This document shows positions 54,606 through 64,000 of a stretch of 64,000 nucleotides of DNA, piece by piece. The stretch's first letter is position 1. Each line of letters opens with the position of its first letter. This DNA is from Lepas anatifera (taxonomy: Eukaryota; Arthropoda; Thecostraca; Lepadidae): the NCBI GenBank assembly GCA_034440635.1, contig JAOTON010001526.1:529501-593500 (forward strand), read 5' to 3'. Position numbers and translations under genes: made by a program. Under the pieces are notes generated by a model. That model made no database searches, was not told the DNA's origin, and worked only from the letters and a program-made list of their open reading frames with translations.

Positions 54606-55093
54606 GTTTTTCTTTGCGGGCTGTCCAAGTTTTACTTGATCGTTGTATCTTTAATTTTTTATGTGGGTTTGCGGGCATGTCTGACCCATATTTCTGTTTG
54701 CCATAACAGTGCAGTGCAGTTTGCCATACGACTGCACTGCAGTGTAGGTTGGTCCAGTTTTGAGGTTCACTGGCCTTTGGCATCTGGTCAAGAGCGTTCG
54801 TTCATCCAGTCGCCATTTTTCATTCGTACAAATACATAGTCACTTTGTATCTGATGGGCTTTCACGCCCTTGAGAACGTTTCGATCACATTGTGGATATA
54901 GGTACATTACCGGAGCCGGAGCCGGAGCCGGTCGGAGCCGACTATTTTTCCCGGAGCCGGAGCCGGAGCCGGAGCCGTTAGGACACTTGAACCCGGAGCC
55001 GGAGCCGGAGCCGGAGCCGAAATCATAACCCCGGACCGGAGCCGGAGCCGGAGCCGTCCAAAATTGTCTCGGCTCCGCATCCCTGGGAGATAT

Positions 55094-57534
55094 GCTAAGC
55101 TCGAAAATTGAAAGGCAGAACAGGCATAGAGTAAGGATGGCTAACTAGTAGGGGTATGGATTTGCAAACTTCATTGAGGGTGCCCAAAGTTGAGGAAGGA
55201 AAATTTTATTGATCATATGAAACGAGATAGCATAATATAATCTTTGTTTTAGCCATCACACAGTCCTTTTGAATCCTGCAAATGATTAACGTTAAAATTT
55301 AAACTGTATGTTAACACTAACACGATATTTCATCTCCTATGCCTGGACAGCCCCAAAGAAATATAAGTTTACAGCCATGTATGGTACCGCTCATTAAAAT
55401 CCACGCAGCAGCCCACTACTGCTTTATTTAGAGGCAATTCAGCTACCGTTTTCACTGACTTGTGCCGTGCTATACAGGTTTCACAACTCGATGTTAAACA
55501 TTTTGAACATACTAAAAAAAACAGCCGTTAAAAAAAGCTGTCGCCGCTCGAAAGAATTTAAGAAATGTTGCTTGAAATTTCATTTTTGTCCTCTCCCATC
55601 CCCGAATAAAAATTTTAGCACGCTGTATTGGTTTTGGTCAGTACAGAAATTTTGGCCTGAAAAATCAACATCTACCAACAAAATATTTTTTTGCTAGGAT
55701 TCGACCCTTGAATGCTTGGGACTACTTGTGAAGTTACCCACTGCCTCAATTCCACCAAATTAGGTACAATGCGAATGCTGGGAGTTGAACGTCTTGATCT
55801 AACAACTGTACATAACTTTTCACAATAATGGTAATGTTAAACAACAACTAACTAGGAACGGCTACATCACCCGGGAGATTAATAGTGGAGTTTTAAAGCA
55901 TACAAACCGATTTTTATAGGCCTAAAGATTGAGATGGTTGGAAAATCACAATTAGACGGCCGTGCACAGTAGCTTCTGGCTGCCTGGAGGCCGAGTGGCG
56001 GCGACATCGAAAGAATTTGGTAACTGTTAGGGGAATGGCGTATGCTAAAGGAATACAGTAAGGATCATTCCACTAAAATATACATACGTATGACTTAATT
56101 CCCTCGGGCATCTTGTTATTTGCCTTGGACCCTCCTTGTTTTCACGATCAGAACTACTTTTCTCTCCGCCTCAAATTGCCATTTTAGTATTTTAAACTTC
56201 TAGTGTTACGTACGCTTGAAATGTCAAATAGACCCGTAGGTATGTCACATACACCGTGTGTATTGTATTACTAGTAAGTGTGTCAATTTAAAAAAAAGTC
56301 TTGAAAAGCTGCATCATCTACCCTGATACCGAAAAATACTATGGACTCGAAATTCATGCCTGCAACTTTGTCCGCCAAGCATATTCATATACCGAACACA
56401 TTTCATGAACTCGCACTCATGCTTTCCCAGTGTTATCGGCACTGCACAATGTGCAGTGCGGATGGCACAAACGCCTAACCCATATATCTACCCACGGGCG
56501 CGGAATGTCTCCTACACCGGTCCACCTCCCTCAGTCTGACACCAGGCACAACGACCAAAATTTTCAATATCACGCATGTATAGGCATTATAATCCGCCAC
56601 GCGACACCCCTCCTCACCAAGGCTTGAACTTAGTGTCAGCGGCGCCCAGCGTGACCCCTGTAACCTCTGTGCCCGCAGGCAATCGCGGCTGCCGGTGGAT
56701 GGCGGCTGCTGATGCGTTCACTAGTATCGCGAGAAATTCGGCGGAAATTTCTGCATGAAAATGATAGAGCTTTAAACCATGAACCGGAAGATGTATCAAT
56801 TTCATGTTTTTGAAACATTTCTAGCCATACCTTGCTCTCTATTAGCTTGATTATTTGTCCCGCCATCTGAGGCTGCTATTCGGTACAGGCGGTAGCCGGC
56901 GGCCGAGTTCGGTGAAGTCGGGAGTGTCGCGATGGATTGCTGCTGAGTGGAGAAGATTGGGGTCCAGTCCCAAGGTAACCGAGGAAAGAAGGAGAGAGAC
57001 GTTCATAAATCTAAAACTTAACCGTCTGACGAGTTATAGAGAGTGAGGACTAATAGGGAGCGCTGCTGAAGTACAACCAGATAATATTCCAGAAGAGGGA
57101 AACACATGCTGCTTTACTCCCCGTGTTGGGTGATTAAAAGACACTAAATCTAATTTGGGGCCCGACACATCATCGATGTTTATTGTCCATTATGTCTGAG
57201 GCTTTCTGTTGTTTGATGAAATATTAAGTTGCAGGTCAGATGCAGAATGCCGCTATAGCGATGTGGAACAGGTATTTGTTGATAATTTCCTCTATTCACG
57301 CACTTTATAAGGACTTTGCTTCACCTTTTGGTGGGGGCGCCCAAATCACCATTGTGGGTGCCCAGCATATCATTGGGGGTGCCTAAGCACTCTCAAAGAG
57401 ATAGAAATCCACACCCCTGCTAACTAGTTAGCAAGCCATTTTCAATAGGTGGAAGGGGCTCAAGATTTGGACCAATCAAATGATTACAGACAGAAGTTAT
57501 TGACACAAGCCTGAAAACCTGCTAGAGTAGTCCC
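55094..57534. other. Intergenic or intronic, no gene recognised
   Basis: Mixed composition. A GC-richer patch at 56630-56980 has short open frames without identity. One segment with splice-like borders is listed separately at 57235. Confidence 0.45.
57235..57271 (+). CDS. Possible 37-bp internal exon (low confidence)
   Basis: Bounded by ttaagttgcag|GT and AACAG|GTATTT. In phase 1 it encodes (G)QMQNAAIAMWN and ends in phase 2. The phase matches the exon at 50753, but no protein family supports it. Confidence 0.2.
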
Positions 57535-58484
57535 AGATGACCTCTCAAAGGTCACAGGTCCAAACTTGCCACATGCACGTATAAAGGGGCCTAGGATACC
57601 ATGATTTAGACTAGGAAGGTATCCCGGTATTCCAAGCGGTATCTACAGAAATAGTGCAATTTTCAGCCAATTTCCGTTTTCTCCATGTATATCCAATGAA
57701 GAGTTCATGATCCGTACCTGACCCTAGGTCATCGATATTAAAAAGTCCGGAATATATTTTGTAGTAACTCGGCGGGCCCAATATGTGGTATAAGTTTCGA
57801 TTCAATAAATTCACCCTTTCCTTACTTATGCCACCTTTAATATTTGTGGAGGTGAGGTCACTTAACCTGCACTGGTGACCTGACCTGAGATAACCCAACC
57901 TTAAAGGGAATATGGCACCTTGGTCGAATACTGGAATTTAGTGTAATTAGTGGTATTTTTTGTCGAAAAACATGAAAACGTCCATTATTTCTCTGAAAAA
58001 TGTACAATAAGCTCAATAGTCTTATTTTAAAATGCTCCTTTTAGGGTAAGAAATAAACCTCTGCCTGTGGGTGACGTCATGATCTGGTAACTACAACCAT
58101 ATTCAATGTGCTCCAAGGGCTTCAATTGGCTTACTACTCACCGTGACGTCACCATGTCGTCACGCCAACAGCAATGACAACCAGGCCGGCCGCTTGGGTA
58201 CATTTCAGATAGGTTTTATCTTTTCTCTACGGGAACTTTGAGTTTCAAGACAAATAATATATTCAGTACTGGGTTTTTCGGCACGCTTTACAACTTGGCT
58301 ATCTCAGTTAATATCACGTTATTTAGTTGCCACATGCCCCTTACAATTTTTTATGAAGGTGGCAGAATTGGTTAAGGATAAGGTTTGCCAAGTACGGTGG
58401 CGCTTCGCCCCGCCGTTTTTCGTGCTGCCGGAAAAACCTGGGGGGAGGGGTGTTCAAACAACACAAGCCCCACCGGGGCGAGGG
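57535..58484 (+). mobile_element. TTAA element, family A copy 3 (left-truncated)
   Basis: The right end caccggggcgaggg is followed by TTAA at 58485-58488. The body is collinear with 10660-11492 (aggtcatcgatattaaaa, gccaagtacggtggcgc). The left end is missing. A smaller element is nested at 57905-58340. Confidence 0.72.
57905..58340. mobile_element. Second TTAA-type element nested in family A copy 3
   Basis: It sits at the TTAA that is intact and uninterrupted in copy 1 (acctaaccttaaaattttca). The ends AGGGAATATGGCA and tgccacatgcccct are inverted with mismatches. It is followed by TTAC, a decayed TTAA. No coding capacity. Confidence 0.65.
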
Positions 58485-58488
58485 TTAA

Positions 58489-59707
58489 TCGCGCGGTGTA
58501 AACACCAACATCTATTCGATCGATACCATCCAACAACTCGCTAGCAAAGGGACTAATATGGCTTGAAAGCTCCGATTCTTTAGTTTTCTTTTTTCAATCT
58601 GGAGAAGTCCATTTAATGGTAAAGATTAAACAAAACTATTATTCTTTTGACGAAGTTGTATACTTGGGTGAAGGGAAAGTGAAGGGAGTGAAATGAGACG
58701 CCAATGGTGCGCTAGAGAAGTAGACGAGGCTGAGATTGAAGAATCTTTTATCCGTTAGAGCTCTATCCGTATCCAAGCCAAAGTGTCATTGAAACAGCCG
58801 TCGCTGTATCCTGATTGTCACCTTTTTCCGGATCGGCCCATTGTGCATGGAAACCGGGTGAGATTTAATTCCACCCAAAGCTCTCTGTATACAATTTCCG
58901 CAAACTTAAAGTTCAAAGCAGAGGGGCTTACTGCCTTATTTCAAACCATGAAGGAATCCCTTTCTATCTGGCAGCGCACATCACGTGAAAAATGTTGACA
59001 AATGGCACGGTCACGCAACCTTACATGTCGCAAGCAGCCGCAAGCTGCCAGATTCGTGATCACACGCGATGCTTGGGTCACCCTGATCACATGCGATGCT
59101 TTAAGACCCTGATGACTTAATTCGTTTCGTTTTGCTAGTAAAACCTACATTTTAGCCATCTGTATTCCTTAAGACAGGTTGGAAGTGCCAAGTAATTTGT
59201 ACATTAGATGTTCGGTACATGCTGTTATACAGACACTAACATATCTTTCCCTGTTAGATGTTCGTTGGCATGATTACGAGTCCATGTCAATCAGTGGACA
59301 CAATTCTATTGGTGGTTAAGCACCGATAAACCAATGAACAACTAGGACCTGTCATGATTATCGCAAACTGTGCGGTTTTACGTCGTGGTTTGCTCTAAAA
59401 CTATTCAAGTCTACATGGGCCAAATTGAACACAAACCAAATCTAGGGACCTGATATGACTAACTGGAGATACCTCTCTGAAAGCGTGCATTGCGATCAGG
59501 AAAACTCCGATTCCAATTTGCATTAATCCCATCCAATCCGCTGCAGCGCACTTCCCCGGAAAATATCGTATTCCCCGGACAAATCTCGTAAATTCCCCCG
59601 ACAGCCTCGTAACCACTTCAAACCCAATCCGTATCCGAAAACCACGACCAGTTGGCCGGACATGGAGCCTTCTTTCATATGTGGATCCCAAGTTACCCAA
59701 CTGTTTT
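58489..59707. other. Intergenic, nothing recognised
   Basis: No gene, RNA or repeat identified. Confidence 0.5.
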
Positions 59708-59894
59708 CAGGGGCGTAGACAAGGGGGCGGAAGGAACAGCCGCTTCCCCCTGAGGGCCCCAAGGGCCCTCCTGAGGACACGGTTCTGTAACAAGCAGGGC
59801 AATTTTTACCCATCAGGGCCCTTTTGGCGCTGTCGCAGGGGCCCTTTTCGGGGCGCCGCACCCCACCCCGAGCGAAATCCTGGCTACGCCCCTG
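59708..59894. mobile_element. Small MITE with CAGGGGCGTAG ends
   Basis: Starts CAGGGGCGTAGACAAGGGGG and ends aaatcctggctacgcccctg, an inverted repeat of about 11-12 bp. It is flanked by T runs, so no target duplication can be scored. 187 bp, non-coding. Confidence 0.6.
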
Positions 59895-62800
59895 ATTTTT
59901 TTCTAATATCACGAATCCACAAAAGTTTGGAGCACCCGTTGCAACTCCATCACCAACCCAACCATCTTTCTAACATCTCGATGCTGCTTCAACTGAAAAC
60001 CGTTTCGGAGAGTGTTAGCAAAACACTCAACCAATAAAAAACATTGGGAACGATAACGTAATCTAACGCCAGCAAAGGGGAAAATATAAAGTAATATTGG
60101 ATTCTTCAGTTTTTTCCCCGTATTCCGCATTTTTTTGGATGGTTTTCATCTTCCACAATGGGTGCCCGTTTTTACTCCAAAATAAAGGCGTTTCGCTAAA
60201 AAAAGTTTTTTTTGTTGTCATGCAAGAGGGAAAAAGATGCGCGAGAAAAAAGTGCACAGAATGAGAGGCTTAGGCCCAAGGTATTACTCAGGTACGCCTC
60301 AATAGGTGCTAGTGTCAGTTAAAAAAGTAAATGTTCTGGCTGTCCGAGATTTTCCCAAGCTTAGGTGGCAAGATCGAGGATTTCTGACTTCTGGCGACAT
60401 TTTCCTCCCCCGCCCCCCCGTCATCGCCTGGTCGGAATCCGCTCCTCCCCCCTTAGGTGAAAAATCCGTGACGATACACCTGTCAATGACCATGCAATAG
60501 CGGAAATGGGGTGCAGGTCAGCCATGCAGCAGTCATGGTAACTCTTTTTTAGTCCATCACCAAATGCTCACGATTTCTCATGATTGCATGTAAGCCTCAT
60601 GATCAGCAGCATCATGGTCACGATCGTAGGTCACAACCCCGTGACAATCAGGCCTGGAATGCTGCACACCTAGACCTGCCCCCTCCCGCTCCCCTCCTAG
60701 CTCACGTGGCAAAACGGACCGGTATGCTCCGGGATATGTTACGGCTAACTCATTTATGTCGATTCACGGGCGATGGAACACTCATTTGTATTCGGCCCGA
60801 CTTTGGCTGGCGTTGACCTGAACAACAGTGCTGATGGGGAAGTGATTATTGGCAGGCATGTCATGCGTGATGGCCTTAGCATGACAATAGGCGTGCTATG
60901 AAGTCGGGTTGGAAACCATCCGGGACTGAGGCGTGTACCACGTGATCAGGGGCGGATCCAGCCGGCCGCTTTAGGGGAGCTTTGGAGTGGGCAAAGCCAT
61001 GTTAGCCTTGGGGTCTTAAATACAACATTGAAAGCCGTAAGTGGCGGTGGGCGTGTTTAAATGCTACAGGGAATCAATTATCACGTTAAGTACTCATAAA
61101 CAACAGCTCGAAAAACGGGAGAGAACTTAAATTTTTTCTTCCTCTTCAGCTAGAAACTTCTTTCACGTTCAAAGAAAAATAAACAAATGCGCTAAAATGT
61201 TGTTACCGACGATCAATTATGAAACACTTATTTGCTTTGGGGGGAGGAAGGGGTTGGCCCTCTCTGTTTCGTTTTGGGGGCCATGACTAGATTGCTCCCC
61301 CCGTCCCCCAATACCCTGCTGAAGGAAAAATTGTTCGTATTGCATAGGTGAGCCTTTTCGCTGCATATATATTTTCACCCCGTCGCGTCGCCGTCACCAG
61401 ATAATAGTATAAAGCAAGAGAGCTAGTGAGTAGTCAATCTCCCACTGAGCTAAATGTCCACTCTTATAGGCGGATCCAGCATTGTAGATCGGGAGGGGTA
61501 CCTACTCGGTCGGGGTGAGCCGCAATCCGGACCAGGGGACGCCATTTTCGACGACAAAACCTACCAAGTGGGTGCCGATACTCGCATCCTGGGACCTTCC
61601 CCCTGGATTCGTCTGTTTGAGCTTTTGTTTGAGCTCAGCGCCATCGCGGTGCATGGTTTGCTTATGCTGCCGATGAAGCTTTCTAACACACGAAATCCGT
61701 TTAAATTCCAAAACATGATTCTATTCGTGATTTTTTGTCGGACTAATCTTGGTGAGGCTGGTTATTTAAGTCCCGACTCCACAAAGTTACAGGAAAAATA
61801 GGGGCCTATTTCATGGACCATGTATTTGGAATCTCTCCGTCTGAACCTGTATCGGAATTGACCAACTCCGTTTCAGTGGTCGGAAGTTTCTGTACCGCAG
61901 GTGGAGCAGCGTGATTATGAAACCGGTAGACTGGGCAGAATTGTTCGTGCCTGATCAATTGATCATTCTCAGCTGACTTCCGGAAAGCAGAAGATTCAAT
62001 CCGGCCCCTCCAGAAACAGTGGCGTGCAGGTATGTACAGCCGGTTCCACACTGATTGGCAGGTATTAGTGTCAGCTGTCTTAAGAAATATCTTATAAACG
62101 ACTACAATTCTCACAAAAGGTTGCGTCTCTGGTAATTTATTTTGACGAGCTCTTTAAATGTGGGCCAAGCGAACTGGATGAGACGCCAATTTAGAAAATT
62201 ATGGACGAAAAACTGTTTTCGCCGATCCCGGTGACTTTCTGTGTCTTATCTCCATTACTTCCGAATTTTGGACCCGGTGAAATATTTTTGCACCTCAGTT
62301 CATGTTTGCATCCAATTAAAACGCAACAGGTGAGGCAACAATGATCTCGGCAGGAAACATCACTTGAGATATATTTCGCAAGATTGACCGCAGCCTAATA
62401 CCTACCAATCAGAATGGAACCGGCTGTACATACCTACCCTGCAACACAATTCTGAAAGGTCGGAGGGAAACTGGCTTAGCTCTCTGAATATCCGTTGCAC
62501 TTGACGTCAAACAATTTACATCACCACCAAATCCCCAATCTCTACCACCAGCCGTCAACAAGTAAGCCCCGGAAGAATCTCACTTGAATGAGTGCGGGAT
62601 TTTGCAGGCAACTAAGATATTTAATTTTTATTCGTTTTCGATCTAGACTCAGGCATGTGACTTTCTAACTCTTTCAGGGTGCTAGGACACCCCAACGCGG
62701 ATTTCGACGCATGTAATCCTAATTCCGGTTTTGACACTAGTGAGAGAAAATAAGACAGTCCGGCGGATTTTGCATGGTCTTTTGATTATGTAAGGCGAGT

Positions 62801-62919
62801 CTTAAAACGTTGTGTCTGTTGTATCTGTATTAAATCACCAACATGTCTTAAAAGTCCAATTACAGGTGAAGTCAATAGAATTAAAAAGCACGTGGAGGCC
62901 CAAATACAACATAAATACT
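59895..62919. other. Intergenic, with two lone transposon-end motifs
   Basis: Contains caggggcggatccagc at 60953 and ataggcggatccagc at 61468, lone end-like motifs. ORFs such as 61454-61801 and 61806-62114 have no recognisable product. Confidence 0.45.
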
Positions 62920-63370
62920 CACATCAGACCAGTACTGGCTCGGCGGCCGCAAACACAGATATATTTTTCTTTAGTACCCCGAGTGAATCACAGAATATAT
63001 CGCTGAGGGGTGACACGTTTAAAAAGCTGTTCACCACACGAGGTAAACGATTAAAAACGCCTGAGGCAACAGCGTTCACTCCAGCCGGCGGTACACTAAA
63101 CAAAGTAGAACGGGAAATCCTAGTGGTTCTGACCGGCACATGTACCGTAAAACCTTCTAAAAGATGTGACGATGAGATGAGGCCTCTAAAAACTTTACAT
63201 AAAAACAAGACATCGCTTTGGCGGCGCCTAGCCTGGAGGGATTGCACATTGTAGAAACTAAGGAGGTACTTGTAGTCTAGCACAGCACTGCACAGTGTTC
63301 TAAGGGAGGCCAAAATGGGGACATTATTCGAATTTCTGACTATTTTTAACACTGATTTTGATGTTTGCAA
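62920..63370 (-). mobile_element. LINE copy H, minus-strand RT tail
   Basis: The 148-codon minus frame reads NVQSLQARRRQSDVLFLCKV, then RGLISSSHLLEGFTVHVPVR and FNRLPRVVNSFLNVSPLSD, the end of a LINE RT ORF (SLxxRR, DVxFLxK and FNRLP signatures). The 5' part is absent. Confidence 0.75.
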
Positions 63371-64000
63371 CTACTAGCAAAATGACCAGAGTGTCAGAAA
63401 ATGGCAAACAAAAATATTAAGGCCTTTGAAGTCGACGCGACAAGGCATCAAACTGCTGTCTTTGAATCTCTCGCCACATAACACGACAAAGGCCAAGAAC
63501 AGTGCTCATTTTTGATGTTTTTTTGGCTAAGAGAACGTGCAAGATGAGACAAACCAGGGTTCATTAAAAAGCTTAAGGCATGAAGAATGCGATTTTACAA
63601 ACAGTTGTCCCCAGTGATCGCTGCAATTAAATTTGGAGAGCAAAATATGTACCATATACACTTCACATACATTTTAAGACTATGTCAATTATCGATAAGC
63701 ATACAAAAATTGCGTCGCCTGCCCCACCCTGGGACCACTTTAAAACTATGACAGGATGTTTCGCCTACCTGCCCTGCAAGTTTCGCTGCGTCACGTTGCG
63801 GCAGTGGTGATGGCGACATATTATACAAGGGCATGTGCGCGCGCTGTCGGTCGGGGCGGCGGCCGTCGGGGAGATATGCCTGGAGGCTTGAAGGGAGTTG
63901 GGCCGGGGCACCGCGAAAATACAGTGCATTGGTTACAATGAGTTGAATGAACACTTTTGTTGACATTGCTCGTCGACTGGACTTTTTAAACCTATTGTCG
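63371..64000. other. Intergenic, nothing recognised
   Basis: No supported feature to the end of the window. Confidence 0.5.

Larger units (their letters stand above)
51374..55085. mobile_element. hAT-like element of 3.7 kb with CCGGAG repeats and long inverted arms
   Basis: The ends CAGGGATGCGGAGCCGG and GGCTCCGCATCCCTG are inverted. A perfect 8-bp duplication ggagatat lies at 51366-51373 and 55086-55093. Subterminal CCGGAG hexamer blocks sit at 51382-51510 and 54912-55060. Inside, arms of about 820 bp (52160-52990 and 53780-54605) form a large inverted repeat with a loop that holds a SINE-like copy. No intact transposase ORF. Confidence 0.9.

Overview
The window is nuclear DNA from a eukaryote, most probably an arthropod. 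The evidence is intron-split coding DNA, several LINE and DNA-transposon families, tRNA-derived SINE-like copies, and long interstitial arrays of the arthropod telomere pentamer TTAGG. A crustacean is a reasonable guess but nothing here proves it. No rRNA, CRISPR, operon or bacterial gene organisation is present.

The one gene I can identify with confidence is RIF1 (Rap1-interacting factor 1, a PP1-binding regulator of replication timing, double-strand-break repair and, in yeast, telomere length). I reconstruct 11 coding exons on the + strand from 16744 to 42017. They run from a short N-terminal exon through the HEAT-repeat exons (20947-29691), a giant disordered exon (30353-34325), the exon with the PP1-docking motif (38464-38990), the conserved C-terminal domain (about 39208-39538) and the tail (41438-42017). 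Splice phases agree at eight of the ten junctions as assembled. Exceptions trace to small indels in exons 8 and 9, and an in-frame TAG sits in exon 11.

The most unusual feature is how the RIF1 introns are built. Four introns end in tandem repeats that run up to, or across, the 3' splice site: a 24-bp array before exon 2, an 88-bp triplication across the exon 3 acceptor, a roughly 66-bp compound array before exon 7, and about 68 copies of a 47-bp unit before exon 9. Each 47-bp unit carries an AG, 24 nt that would encode the PP1-docking motif in frame, and a following GT. Each also carries the CRE palindrome TGACGTCA.

Upstream of RIF1 (1-16.7 kb) the DNA is a nest of mobile elements. Two foldback transposons with perfect 9-bp target duplications and telomere-like pentamer arms are inserted in the 3' UTR of one LINE copy. 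Other dead LINE copies, a MITE pair, and TTAA-flanked elements dense in AGGTCA hexamers follow. Downstream of RIF1 (42-64 kb) are more TTAA elements, two hAT-like elements with perfect 8-bp duplications (one 3.7 kb long with arms of about 820 bp), SINE-like copies and two LINE 3' fragments. A GC-rich stretch at 50.0-50.8 kb ends in a plausible first coding exon of an unidentified + strand gene.
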